Source of the DNA: Ketobacter sp. MCCC 1A13808
GTDB lineage: Bacteria > Pseudomonadota > Gammaproteobacteria > Pseudomonadales > Ketobacteraceae
NCBI RefSeq assembly: GCF_009746715.1
Contig: NZ_VRKW01000007.1
Span: forward strand, 62,001 to 126,000
Direction of reading: 5' to 3'
Length of the DNA stretch: 64,000 nucleotides
Shown: one piece after another, positions 35,200 to 44,515 of the stretch
Position numbering within the stretch: position 1 is the stretch's first letter
Layout: every line of letters starts with the position of its first letter
Notes under the pieces: model-generated
The model's input: the letters and a program-made list of their open reading frames with translations, nothing else
Told to the model about the DNA's origin: nothing
The model's database searches: none
Program-made: the position numbers and the translations under genes

Positions 35200-36153
35200 A
35201 TGGTCGAACAGCAACTAGGGGTCAATTCCGGCGGTGTGCGGATCAATCTACGTCAATGGGGGCGAAAGAATTCGCCGACCGTGGTGATGGTTCATGGCTA
35301 TCCCGACAACAGTCACGTTTGGGACAAAGCTGCCCGCCTATTGGCCGAAGAGTTTCGTGTGGTTGCCTATGATGTGCGCGGGAGCGGGCTTTCTGATGTA
35401 CCAACCCGAACAGCGGATTACCACCTGACTTTACTTGCAGCGGATTTCAAGGCGGTTATCGATGCTGTCAGCCCTGATAAACCAGTGCACCTGGTGGCTC
35501 ATGATTGGGGCTCAATCCAATCCTGGGAGCCGGTAACCAATCCGGCGATGGAACACCGGATCGCGTCTTTTACCAGCATTTCCGGCCCCTGCCTGGATCA
35601 CATTGGCCACTGGCTGCAGCGCCGTATCACTTCGCCTACACGCAAGGGTTTAAAACAGCTGATCGGACAGCTAGGCCAATCCTGGTATGTGGGAATGTTC
35701 CACCTTCCAGTGCTCGGGGCCGCCAGCTGGAAGCTGGGCCTGGACCGCCTTTGGCCCCTCCTACTTAAAACGTCCGAAGGTATTTCTGAACTCCCCAGCG
35801 CAACACAAAAAAATGATGGTATCTCCGGTATTCAGCTTTACCGTGCTAATGTCCGTCGCAGCCTACTGCGCCCGCGAATGCGTTACACCAACGTGCCGGT
35901 ACAATTATTAATACCGATGCAAGACCCCTACATCACCCCGCAATTACTGGAAAACACCGACCATTGGGTTGCCGAGTTGTGGCGAGAAACAGTCGATTCG
36001 GGGCATTGGCTGCCACTCAAAGATCCCGCCCTGGTAGCAGAAAAGGTGCGAACCTTCGTGCGTCTGATCGAAGCCCGAAAACACCCGCCATCAGGCGATT
36101 GCAGTACGGATTGCCAGCTGGCGACGGCGAACTACCCGGTTCAAAACGCTTAA
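35200..36153 (+). CDS. Alpha/beta hydrolase (epoxide hydrolase/dehalogenase-like)
   Basis: Alpha/beta-hydrolase fold of 317 residues. The oxyanion motif is VMVHGYPDNSHVW (His32-Gly33). The nucleophile elbow reads AHDWGS with Asp102 rather than Ser, as in epoxide hydrolases and haloalkane dehalogenases. The catalytic His is in VDSGHWLPLKDP near the C-terminus. RGSGLSDVP is typical. The C-terminal 20 residues overlap the convergent acyltransferase gene. Natural substrate unknown. Confidence 0.86.
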   Translation: MVEQQLGVNSGGVRINLRQWGRKNSPTVVMVHGYPDNSHVWDKAARLLAEEFRVVAYDVRGSGLSDVPTRTADYHLTLLAADFKAVIDAVSPDKPVHLVAHDWGSIQSWEPVTNPAMEHRIASFTSISGPCLDHIGHWLQRRITSPTRKGLKQLIGQLGQSWYVGMFHLPVLGAASWKLGLDRLWPLLLKTSEGISELPSATQKNDGISGIQLYRANVRRSLLRPRMRYTNVPVQLLIPMQDPYITPQLLENTDHWVAELWRETVDSGHWLPLKDPALVAEKVRTFVRLIEARKHPPSGDCSTDCQLATANYPVQNA

Positions 36154-37245
36154 CGTGGGTTTTTCCACCACGTGGTAGAGAACGACTCCGGCAAGCAGCG
36201 AACAGATCACCGCGCCCACCAGGATCCACTCCGTAGCCACCACATCTGAACTGGTGATTCCCAATACTTTGAGAGCTTTAAAATAGACCGAATAAATCAC
36301 TACGATGTGAATAAGGTACAGCGAATAGGATATATCGCCCAAATAAGTCAGCGCCCTGGGCCACTTAACCCCTGAGCTTCGCCATTCGATACTGACCAAG
36401 CTGTACACCAGTCCAACAGCCGGGATTCCCCAAAACAAAACTCGCGACTCTTTATGTAAGCCGAAATGCGTGGATAAATAAATTGCCAGGCAAGAAATAA
36501 ACAAAACAAATAAGGCGGGATATCGCGACAGCGTTTTACCACTGATCGCCAGCCGTGCCACGATGCATCCGAAAATAAATTCCAATACGATCGCATTGGA
36601 ATAAAACACCGAGACGGCGTTTTTGGCGCCCAGCAATTCTACGCTTCCTACGGCAACCAACAGCACGACGATGACAAACAACGAACAAAGGGTCACCAAA
36701 TATTTGCGGTTGACCAATAAAGCCAGCGCGAAACACCCATAAAATAACATCTCAAACATCAGCGTCCAGCCTACTCCCAGAACCGGATGAGGCACACCCT
36801 TTGCGTCGAAACTGGGTATCAACAGCAATGAGGTCAAAATACGGTACCAATGCAACGAATCAGGTAACGCAACGTTTGCCTTTAAGAAATAGGAAATCGA
36901 CACCAAGGCGATTAAAAGGCCCGTGACAAACAAATAAAGGGGGTAGATCCGGACCACGCGCCGGAAAAGAAAATCACTGACCGGTTTCACACCGGCCACA
37001 TAGGGTCTGGAAACATAGACCATAACCAAACCACTAATAACAAAAAAGACATCAACGCCAACACCACCTAAGGGCATCCATACCGAAGCATCAAATAAAC
37101 TGATTGCCTCAAATGAAAATTCACTTTGTTTATTTTCCAGCAGGCTACGCAGTGCGTGATGGAAAACGACCATCAACGCGGCCAGTCCTCGAAGAAACTG
37201 AATGGAATCCAGTCTAGGTAGGGGATTACCCTGGGCGTTTGACAT
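36091..37245 (-). CDS. Acyltransferase 3 family membrane protein
   Basis: Integral membrane acyltransferase of the OafA/NodX group, 384 residues with about ten helices. The N-terminal LDSIQFLRGLAALMVVFHHALRSLL contains the expected Arg and the catalytic His pair. GVDVFFVISGLVMVYVSRPY follows. These proteins add acetyl or other acyl groups to surface sugars. No SGNH domain is fused. AAGGAG lies before the ATG. Its 3' end overlaps the alpha/beta hydrolase gene by 63 bp. The acceptor is unknown. Confidence 0.9.
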   Translation of the reverse strand: MSNAQGNPLPRLDSIQFLRGLAALMVVFHHALRSLLENKQSEFSFEAISLFDASVWMPLGGVGVDVFFVISGLVMVYVSRPYVAGVKPVSDFLFRRVVRIYPLYLFVTGLLIALVSISYFLKANVALPDSLHWYRILTSLLLIPSFDAKGVPHPVLGVGWTLMFEMLFYGCFALALLVNRKYLVTLCSLFVIVVLLVAVGSVELLGAKNAVSVFYSNAIVLEFIFGCIVARLAISGKTLSRYPALFVLFISCLAIYLSTHFGLHKESRVLFWGIPAVGLVYSLVSIEWRSSGVKWPRALTYLGDISYSLYLIHIVVIYSVYFKALKVLGITSSDVVATEWILVGAVICSLLAGVVLYHVVEKPTLSVLNRVVRRRQLAIRTAIA

Positions 37246-37487
37246 CTGGAAGGCTCCTTGACCGCCATGGTCACAGAATGACGCAACAAATAATGTTTTG
37301 GTCCTTAGCTGAAAAAAGCACTTGAATTGAAATTGAGTGCGATACTATCAAAGAAAGAGAATTTCAAGAGGCAGCGACAAAACACGTACGCCCACCCTAC
37401 TGTGTGGGTGAGATCATATTCCTACGACGCCTCAAAAAAGGGGACCGGTTCACAAAAACATCAATAGTTACAAAAAACCGCGATTTT

Positions 37488-38375
37488 TTAGTCATTATCT
37501 CGGCAAATTTCATCCGGGTATTCTAACTCTATGGTCGTATGTTGCAGCTTATAATCTTTCAATACGGCAGCGATCTTTTCTTTCAGTTCTATTTGCTGAG
37601 CGGGTGGCATCGGGTAATCCAATACCAAGTGCGCGGTTAAGACATGCCGCTCTCCATCCAGCGACCAGATATGTAAGTGGTGTATTTCATTGATATGTTG
37701 AATTCCGGATAATCGACTATAAACATTGTCTCTCAATTCAGGATCGGGCACCGACTGCGCAAATAGCATGAGTGTTGTGCGCAAATGCTTCACTACATTG
37801 AACAAAATGAACAAAGTAAACAATATGCACAACACTGGATCCAGTATGGGTACCTCGAAAAAATACAGAACGACCGAAACAATTAACACCGCAATCCAGC
37901 CCAGCACATCTTCCATCAAGTGCCAATTCAACACTCGTTCGTTCAGTGTTTCGCCGTGGCTTAAACGGTAAGCTGCAAAACCGTTGACCAACACACCCAG
38001 TATTGCTAACCAGAACATCCCCTCGGCCATTGGCATTACCGGATTAAACAGCCGCGGAATAGCTTCGCTCAAAACCCAGATAGAACCGGAAACCAACACC
38101 ACGCCGTTGATCAATGCACCAAATAACGACAGCCGCCGATAGCCATAAGTGAATGTCACATCCGCTTCTTTTTTGCCGAGTTTATTCAACAGCCAGGCAC
38201 TGCCAATGGATAAGCTATCCCCCAGGTCGTGGACAGCATCCGCCATGATCGCCGTGCTGTTGGTCAACCAACCCCCGACAAACTCCACAATAGAAAAACC
38301 CAGATTCAGAAAAAACGCCCATGCAATCCGGTTTGTACTCTCATCACCATGATGGTGATGACTGTGATCGTGCAT
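37488..38375 (-). CDS. Cation diffusion facilitator (CzcD-like Zn/Co exporter)
   Basis: Exports divalent metal, probably zinc, in exchange for protons. A His-rich N-terminus (HDHSHHHHGDE) is followed by six membrane helices with metal residues in MADAVHDLGDS (TM2) and HLMEDVLGW (TM5). A C-terminal cytoplasmic domain ends HHLHIWSLDGERHVLTAHLV. An AAAGGAG site precedes the ATG. It is divergent from the zinc-ribbon protein YjdM. Confidence 0.92.
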   Translation of the reverse strand: MHDHSHHHHGDESTNRIAWAFFLNLGFSIVEFVGGWLTNSTAIMADAVHDLGDSLSIGSAWLLNKLGKKEADVTFTYGYRRLSLFGALINGVVLVSGSIWVLSEAIPRLFNPVMPMAEGMFWLAILGVLVNGFAAYRLSHGETLNERVLNWHLMEDVLGWIAVLIVSVVLYFFEVPILDPVLCILFTLFILFNVVKHLRTTLMLFAQSVPDPELRDNVYSRLSGIQHINEIHHLHIWSLDGERHVLTAHLVLDYPMPPAQQIELKEKIAAVLKDYKLQHTTIELEYPDEICRDND

Positions 38376-38532
38376 TGACTCACTCCTTTTACGACATGGT
38401 AATAACTCAACCCAACCGTTTCACCAGCTTAACTATAAATGTTAGTGCCCGGAAAGCCAGGAAATACCCCCGGCTCAGATGCTATACTCCGGCCCCGGCA
38501 AAACCGCGTACGTCAACTTAGCAGGAGACTCC

Positions 38533-38874
38533 ATGAGCACACTTCCCGACTGCCTTCATTGCAATTCAGAATACACCTATGAAGACGGTACTCAATACGT
38601 CTGCCCGGAGTGCGGCCACGAATGGTCCAGGGAATCCAAGCAAAATGAGTCTGAAAACACCACACAAATTAAAGACAGCAACGGCAACCCGCTCCAGGAT
38701 GGCGATACCATAACCGTGGTAAAGGATTTGAAAGTGAAAGGCTCATCGCTGGTCGTCAAAGTCGGTACCAAAGTTAAGAATATCCGACTGGTGGAAGGGG
38801 ATCACGATATTGATTGTAAAATTGACGGTATCGGCGCGATGAAACTGAAATCAGAGTTTGTGAAGAAAGCTTGA
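38533..38874 (+). CDS. yjdM: PhnA/YjdM family zinc-ribbon protein
   Basis: Small protein of 113 residues long annotated as alkylphosphonate utilisation operon protein PhnA, although its function is unproven. An N-terminal zinc ribbon ([22 protein letters not shown]) precedes the conserved C-terminal barrel ([58 protein letters not shown]). ATG 38533 is supported by GGAG six nt upstream. It is divergent from the CDF exporter. Confidence 0.92.
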   Translation: MSTLPDCLHCNSEYTYEDGTQYVCPECGHEWSRESKQNESENTTQIKDSNGNPLQDGDTITVVKDLKVKGSSLVVKVGTKVKNIRLVEGDHDIDCKIDGIGAMKLKSEFVKKA

Positions 38875-38877
38875 CCG

Positions 38878-38931
38878 GGTATCGGTTGCGATACCAGCGC
38901 GCGGATTGATTTAATTCGAGCGCTGGTATCG
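38878..38931. terminator. Overlapping alternative hairpins between yjdM and potD
   Basis: CGATACCAGCGC (38889-38900) pairs perfectly with GCGCTGGTATCG (38920-38931) around 19 nt. The same CGATACC also pairs with GGTATCG at 38878-38884 around 4 nt. The two structures are mutually exclusive. There is no T-run on either side. It lies between convergent genes and probably ends transcription. Confidence 0.6.
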
Positions 38932-38953
38932 AATCGAAAGGAGACAACCTGGT

Positions 38954-39985
38954 TTACTGCCCCGCTTTCAGCTTCTGCCAATAGTCGTTATACAGTTTCA
39001 TAGCTTCACCAACATCAGTCTGAAAGTCCCCTTTCGCAACAATTGCCTCATCAGGAAAAATGGTTTTATTTTCGCGAACAGAGGGCTCCAATAATTTCAA
39101 ACCCGCCAGATTCGGCGTCGCATAACCAATTTCTTCACTACTCAACTTGGCAATTTCCGGGCGCATCATGAAATCAATAAACTTGTGCGCTGCCACCGCA
39201 TTAGCAGCACCGGACGGTATGGCAAAACTATCCACCCAGAATGCCGCACCTTCTGCCGGATAGATATACTGAATATCCGGATCTTCTTCTTGCGCCATAA
39301 TGACTTCACCGTTCCAGATCATACCCAGGCTGACATCACCTGCCATGAAAGGCTCGCGCGGTGCATCACCGTTGAAGACCAACACATTCGGCATCAGCTG
39401 CTTCAGTTTTTCGTAGGCCTGTTTGATTTCTTCGGGATCGGTCGAATTAGCCGAATGCCCGTTTATTTTCAACGCCATATGGAAAACTTCACGCACATCA
39501 TCGGTTAACAAAAGCTTGTTTTTCCATTTCGGATCCCACAAGTCAGCCCAGCTGGTGATGGATTTTGGATCGACTGATGACACATTGATACCAATCCCGG
39601 TGCTGCCCCACAAGTACGGCACACTGTACTTGTTGTCCGGGTCGTATTCTTTATTCATCAGCGTTGGATTGAGATTTTTCAAATTGCTCAATTTCGACTT
39701 GTCTATCGGTTGTAGCAAGCCTTCTTTACCCATTTTGGATATATAATAGGTGGAAGGTACGACAATATCGTAGCCTTTTCCTTTTTGTAACTTCAGCTTG
39801 GAATACATCACTTCGTTACTTTCGTAAGTGGAATAATCCACCTCGATACCGGTTTCTTTGGTGAACTTTTCCAACACCCCTTCCGGAATGTATTCAGACC
39901 AGTTATACACCACCAATTTATCTGCCGCCTGCGCGGATAAGGTAAATCCACACAGCAGCGTTGCGAATACGGTTTTAAGTTTCAT
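38954..39985 (-). CDS. potD: Spermidine/putrescine ABC transporter substrate-binding protein PotD
   Basis: Periplasmic polyamine receptor. A signal peptide ends LSAQAAD (cleavage about residue 21). The mature start KLVVYNWSEYIPEGVLEKF is typical of PotD/PotF. Polyamine-site residues lie in VPYLWGSTGIGIN and AEGAAFWVDSFAIP. Length 343 is normal. It is the last gene of potABCD and overlaps the potC stop by 4 bp (ATGA). Confidence 0.93.
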   Translation of the reverse strand: MKLKTVFATLLCGFTLSAQAADKLVVYNWSEYIPEGVLEKFTKETGIEVDYSTYESNEVMYSKLKLQKGKGYDIVVPSTYYISKMGKEGLLQPIDKSKLSNLKNLNPTLMNKEYDPDNKYSVPYLWGSTGIGINVSSVDPKSITSWADLWDPKWKNKLLLTDDVREVFHMALKINGHSANSTDPEEIKQAYEKLKQLMPNVLVFNGDAPREPFMAGDVSLGMIWNGEVIMAQEEDPDIQYIYPAEGAAFWVDSFAIPSGAANAVAAHKFIDFMMRPEIAKLSSEEIGYATPNLAGLKLLEPSVRENKTIFPDEAIVAKGDFQTDVGEAMKLYNDYWQKLKAGQ

Positions 39986-40776
39986 TGGGTTTTCCTTTTT
40001 AACAACAATGGGACAACAATGACCACCAGCAACGAAATCAACATGAGTAGCGATGCCAGCACATTCACTTCCGGCGAGACACCCACCTTAACCATCGAAA
40101 AGACTTTGATGGGCAGGATTTCGTATCCCGGTCCGGTAACAAAAGAACTGATTATGACGTCATCCAGAGACAGGGTAAAACTCAGCAGCCAACTTGCGGC
40201 AACAGCCGGGCGTAGTAACGGCAATATTACCTTGGTGAATATCGCACTTTCCCTGGCACCCAGATCCTGAGCGGCTTCCAGCAGGTTGATATCAAACCCC
40301 TTTAGCTGCGAGTAAACCGTAATCACAACAAAAGGCAGGCAAAAGGTGATATGCGCGATGAGCAGCGACCAGAATCCCAGCTCAATACCCAGTGCCATAA
40401 ACACGATCAAAAACGTAATCGCCAGCACGATATCCGGTGACATCATCAGCACAAATACCAAACCGCTCGCGATTTTTTTCATAGGAAACTGATAACGGTA
40501 AATGGCCAGGGCAATCAGGGCACCCAACACGGTCGCTATGGTTGCAGACAGGCAGGCAATTTTCAGGGAATTGGTAAATGCCTCCAGCAACGAACTGTTA
40601 TTCCAAAGTTTCTCATACCATTTCCAGGAAAAACCCCGCCACTCGTGACCGTATTTAGACTCGTTAAAGGAATTAACCACCAACACGACAATAGGCATAT
40701 AAAGAAAGATAAAAATACCGGTTATAAACAGGCCTGCTGCACCTTGTTTCCACCAGCGGCTACTTGAGGTTTTCAT
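39982..40776 (-). CDS. potC: Polyamine ABC transporter permease PotC
   Basis: Inner-membrane permease with six helices and the EAA loop NLLEAAQDLGARESAIFTKVILPLLRPA that docks the ATPase. ATG 40776 is chosen since GGGAGG lies about eight nt upstream. A longer frame to 40815 lies inside potB. It overlaps potB by 17 bp and potD by 4 bp, so the operon is translationally coupled. Confidence 0.93.
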   Translation of the reverse strand: MKTSSSRWWKQGAAGLFITGIFIFLYMPIVVLVVNSFNESKYGHEWRGFSWKWYEKLWNNSSLLEAFTNSLKIACLSATIATVLGALIALAIYRYQFPMKKIASGLVFVLMMSPDIVLAITFLIVFMALGIELGFWSLLIAHITFCLPFVVITVYSQLKGFDINLLEAAQDLGARESAIFTKVILPLLRPAVAASWLLSFTLSLDDVIISSFVTGPGYEILPIKVFSMVKVGVSPEVNVLASLLMLISLLVVIVVPLLLKRKTQ

Positions 40777-41650
40777 CTTCCAGGCCTCCCTTACGTTGCA
40801 CATAATGGTTGGCACGGAAATACAACCAGATCATGAGCGTCATCAGCACCATCAGGCTGACGCTGAGTGCACTGCCAAAGGGCCAATCGCGCACCACCAG
40901 AAACTGGTTCTTTATCAGATTACCGAGTAATAGATTTTTGGCACCACCCAATAAGTCCGCCACATAGAACATACCCATGGCCGGTAAAAATACGATTAAA
41001 CAACCGGCCACGATGCCCGGCGTGGTCAGTGGCACAATGATACGCCAGAAACGCTGCCATGCATTGGCCCCCAGATCCTGTGCTGCTTCGAGAAGATTGC
41101 GGTCCAGTTTATCGAAACTGGACACCAGCGGCAGCACCATGAAAGGAAATAGAATATACACCAAGCCAAAAATCACGGCGAACCCGGTATACAGTATCTG
41201 TACCGGCTCCTGCACAATGCCTAAAGCCAACAGCACATCATTAAACAAACCTTTATTGCCCATCAGTAATTTGAGGGCATAGGTGCGGATGAGGCTATTG
41301 GTCCAGAAAGGAACCACCATCATGAATAACAAAATAGCCCGCACAGAAGGTCGGTAGCGTGAAATCAGATACGCAAAGGGGTAACCGGTGACCAAACAAA
41401 AAAAAGTCGCCATTAATGACAAATAAAGAGAATCGAAAAATACGCCAAGATAGAGCGTATCCCACAAACGCTTGTAAGAATTCAGAGTGGCAGGCCACAC
41501 CGCAAGATTCGCGGGATCCGGACTCAGAAAGCTGGTAAGCACCACCATGATATGAGGAGCTAACACAAAAACCCCCAGCCATCCTAGTGTCACCAGTACC
41601 ACGGCCATGCGGAAAGGTCCGGCCTGTATCGCCCGCTTCAACAATGACAC
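40760..41650 (-). CDS. potB: Polyamine ABC transporter permease PotB
   Basis: Second permease of the polyamine importer, 296 residues with six helices. The EAA loop reads NLLEAAQDLGANAWQRFWRIIVPLTTPG. The N-terminal hydrophobic segment WLGVFVLAPHIMVVLTSFLS is followed by the usual SLYLSLMATFFCLVTGYPFAY. It starts 3 bp after potA stops and overlaps potC. Confidence 0.93.
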   Translation of the reverse strand: MSLLKRAIQAGPFRMAVVLVTLGWLGVFVLAPHIMVVLTSFLSPDPANLAVWPATLNSYKRLWDTLYLGVFFDSLYLSLMATFFCLVTGYPFAYLISRYRPSVRAILLFMMVVPFWTNSLIRTYALKLLMGNKGLFNDVLLALGIVQEPVQILYTGFAVIFGLVYILFPFMVLPLVSSFDKLDRNLLEAAQDLGANAWQRFWRIIVPLTTPGIVAGCLIVFLPAMGMFYVADLLGGAKNLLLGNLIKNQFLVVRDWPFGSALSVSLMVLMTLMIWLYFRANHYVQRKGGLEDENLK

Positions 41651-41653
41651 CGC

Positions 41654-42763
41654 TCAGGCCTCTCGGGGAATAACATGTTCCCACCCATGAACCCAGTCGA
41701 CCCACACTTGCTCGTTGATTCGATAATCAAAATCCGGATCGTCTTCATCAAAAAATTCACTGGCCTGAATATGTTGTCCATCGCTCAGTTCGATCAGTGA
41801 ATCCAAGGTCTGACCGGTGTAACTGCGTTCCAGGATTTTTCCGGTGAATCCGGGCCGATCACCGGCGTCTTTTAAAAACTCGATACGTAAATCTTCCGGT
41901 CGGATAAGCACATGGACCTCATCTCCCGCTTCAAAGCGACGATCCGCCCGAATCTCCCGCTTCGCGCCATTAGTAAGCGTGGCTTTAAAGCGATACTCAT
42001 CCAGTACTTCATCGATCACTGCATCGAATACATTTATTTCACCGATAAACTGGGCAACGAACAGGTTATTGGGAGATTCATAAATTTGCCGCGGAGTCCC
42101 CACCTGCTGCGGTAGTCCTCCCTGCATCACTAACACCCTGTCCGACATGGACAGTGCTTCTTCCTGATCGTGGGTCACGTACACAAAGGTGATACCCAGC
42201 TTGCGCTGTAAACGTTTTAACTCCATCTGCATTTGCAGGCGCAACTTATAATCCAGCGCACTCAGCGATTCGTCCAGTAACAGCACTTTCGGATTGTTGA
42301 CCACCGCCCTGGCGATGGCAACCCGCTGCTTTTGACCACCGGATAATTGCTCCGGTTTGCGTTGAGCAAAGTCCTGCAATTGCACCATTTCGAGTGCGCC
42401 TTCTACGCGTTTCTGGATTTCCGCTTTCGCTGTCTTTGCCATTCTCAGCCCGAAGGCGACATTGTCAAAAACCGACAGATGCGGGAACAAAGCGTAGCTT
42501 TGAAAAACCGTGTTCACCGGGCGCTTTTCAGCGGGGGTCCCGGTCAGGTCCTGTCCGGCCAACACCAGTTGACCTTCGTCCGATTGCTCAAATCCTGCAA
42601 TTAAACGCAACACCGTGGTTTTGCCGCACCCGGAAGGCCCCAAAATAGTAAAGAATTCGCCATCATGAATGGTCAGGTTAAATGCAGACAGCACCACCTG
42701 AGTGTCAAAGCGTTTGGTGACATTGGTCAATTGGATGATCGGATTTTGTGTCACGATGGGCAC
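41654..42763 (-). CDS. potA: Polyamine ABC transporter ATPase PotA
   Basis: ATPase that drives polyamine uptake. Walker A is [10 protein letters not shown], the signature is [15 protein letters not shown], Walker B is [12 protein letters not shown] and the switch His is in [10 protein letters not shown]. The C-terminal TOBE domain (about 270-365) fits PotA. Note Ser in LDESLSALD where many have Pro-Leu or Pro-Phe. The start is GTG 42763 without a clear ribosome site, and a second GTG three codons on is possible. First gene of potABCD. Confidence 0.93.
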   Translation of the reverse strand: MPIVTQNPIIQLTNVTKRFDTQVVLSAFNLTIHDGEFFTILGPSGCGKTTVLRLIAGFEQSDEGQLVLAGQDLTGTPAEKRPVNTVFQSYALFPHLSVFDNVAFGLRMAKTAKAEIQKRVEGALEMVQLQDFAQRKPEQLSGGQKQRVAIARAVVNNPKVLLLDESLSALDYKLRLQMQMELKRLQRKLGITFVYVTHDQEEALSMSDRVLVMQGGLPQQVGTPRQIYESPNNLFVAQFIGEINVFDAVIDEVLDEYRFKATLTNGAKREIRADRRFEAGDEVHVLIRPEDLRIEFLKDAGDRPGFTGKILERSYTGQTLDSLIELSDGQHIQASEFFDEDDPDFDYRINEQVWVDWVHGWEHVIPREA

Positions 42764-43198
42764 TCGACATTTTAGAGGGTTCAGGAACCTGCTTAGGTTA
42801 ATGTCTTATTTGAGAAAAACAATGCATTAATGCCGCCTCGGGTTGTGCACAGTTTAACTGCACAGCACATTAAAGCTAATGAATTTAGCCATTTCTATCA
42901 GTGTGTTACACCCGTGCCAAGACAATTTTACGAAATCGTATCAGAATCGTATTCTCCGGTTTAAACTGACCAGGCACCCATTGTAAAGTGAACTGGCAAT
43001 TCCCTGGCTCACCCCGGTTACTGACGAAACGCTGGGACCTTACCTAAAACCTGACAGCGTAACCACGCCTTCAACTGGTGCATTCAACGTTCTACTATTA
43101 TTATTTTCAGACCGGATAGCGCGACTGAATTTGTACCCTCACCCACTGTCATACTTTGGGTGTATACACTAAGGACACACCTGAGGCAGGAGCAATAC
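42764..43198. other. Non-coding divergent region between potA and egtB
   Basis: About 435 bp without a credible gene. It holds TGTGCACA (42844-42851) touching an 11-bp dyad CAGTTTAACTG (42850-42860), two direct copies of AATCGTAT eleven bp apart (42934-42941 and 42945-42952), and a palindrome GTGTATACAC (43160-43169) just before egtB. These may be operators, but no regulator is encoded beside them. Confidence 0.45.
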
Positions 43199-44482
43199 AT
43201 GGCCGAAGCATCACAGCAGACGGATATCCGGCGGGAATTTCAACGCATACGCAGTTGCACGGAACAAATCACCGAAGGCCTTAGCGCAGAAGATATGGTG
43301 GTGCAATCGATGCCGGATGCCAGCCCGACCAAGTGGCATCTGGCTCATACTTCCTGGTTTTTTGAAGAGTTTCTTCTGAGCCGGTTCATTCCTCAGTATC
43401 AAGCCTTCGACTCCCAATTTCGCTTTCTCTTTAATTCTTACTACGAAGCGGTCGGCCAGCGCCATCAGAGGCCACTGCGGGGCATGTTAACCCGCCCGGC
43501 CCTGGACACGGTGTTAGCCTATCGCAACCATGTCACCGGGCATCTGACGCAGGCGCTGGAAACCGGGCTGGCAGAGGATCCGCAATTTCTCGCTTTGGTG
43601 GAACTCGGCTGTCATCATGAAATGCAACATCAGGAATTGTTATTAACCGATATTCTGAGCGTGCTGTCCGTGCACCCGTTCCACCCTGCAATGAAGGTAA
43701 GCGCGCAGAAAAATCTTGCCGGCGTCAATCAAATCGTTAGTACTGGTAGTGCTTCGCGTTGGCAGCACTTTGAAGCACAAACCATCCACGTTGGCGCAGA
43801 CCCCGACCATTTCCACTACGATTGTGAAAGCCCCCGCCATCCGCATCTGCTACCGGCATTCGCACTGGCAACGCATCCGGTAACCAATGGTCAATGGCTC
43901 GAATTTATGGCCGATGGTGGTTACGACAAGGCAACGCTCTGGCTTTCCGATGGCTGGGCCATGTGTCAGCAGCAGCAGTGGCACGCCCCGCTCTACTGGC
44001 AATGTATCGACGGATTGTGGTTTCAGTTCGGACTGGACGGCATACAACCAGTCGATCCGGATGCACCGGTATGCCATATCAGTTATTTTGAAGCCGATGC
44101 GTATGCAAGCTGGGCTGGCGCCCGATTAGCACGGGAGCAGGAATGGGAACGTGCAGCACAAAGCCACCCGCCCCGGGGCAACTTTCTCGAACGATACCAA
44201 TGGCGACCTCGCGCTGGCCCGACCTCATCCGCAGATACGGCCCAGCAAATGTATGGTGATGTTTGGGAATGGACCCAAAGCCCGTACACGGCCTATCCCG
44301 GTTTCAAAATCGCAGAAGGTGCCATTGGTGAATACAATGGTAAGTTCATGTGTGGCCAATTTGTGCTGCGCGGGGGCTCCTGTGTAACACCGGTGAAACA
44401 AATACGTCCTAGTTATAGAAACTTCTTTTATCCCCACCAACGCTGGCAGTTCAGTGGCATGCGATTGGCAAAAGATGTTTAA
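43199..44482 (+). CDS. egtB: Ergothioneine biosynthesis sulfoxide synthase EgtB
   Basis: Non-heme iron enzyme that joins a cysteine-type thiol to hercynine with O2. A DinB-like domain carries candidate iron ligands His50 (KWHLAHTSWFFEEF) and His140/His144 (CHHEMQHQELLL). The FGE-sulfatase-like C-terminal domain ends MYGDVWEWTQSPY, VLRGGSCVTP and RPSYRNFF. ATG 43199 has AGGAG seven nt upstream, which rules out the frame from 43160. Length 427 is normal. It forms an operon with egtD, 33 bp downstream. Confidence 0.94.
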   Translation: MAEASQQTDIRREFQRIRSCTEQITEGLSAEDMVVQSMPDASPTKWHLAHTSWFFEEFLLSRFIPQYQAFDSQFRFLFNSYYEAVGQRHQRPLRGMLTRPALDTVLAYRNHVTGHLTQALETGLAEDPQFLALVELGCHHEMQHQELLLTDILSVLSVHPFHPAMKVSAQKNLAGVNQIVSTGSASRWQHFEAQTIHVGADPDHFHYDCESPRHPHLLPAFALATHPVTNGQWLEFMADGGYDKATLWLSDGWAMCQQQQWHAPLYWQCIDGLWFQFGLDGIQPVDPDAPVCHISYFEADAYASWAGARLAREQEWERAAQSHPPRGNFLERYQWRPRAGPTSSADTAQQMYGDVWEWTQSPYTAYPGFKIAEGAIGEYNGKFMCGQFVLRGGSCVTPVKQIRPSYRNFFYPHQRWQFSGMRLAKDV

Positions 44483-44515
44483 ACAACACCTTTTCAGAAC
44501 AAGAACGGAGAAAGC

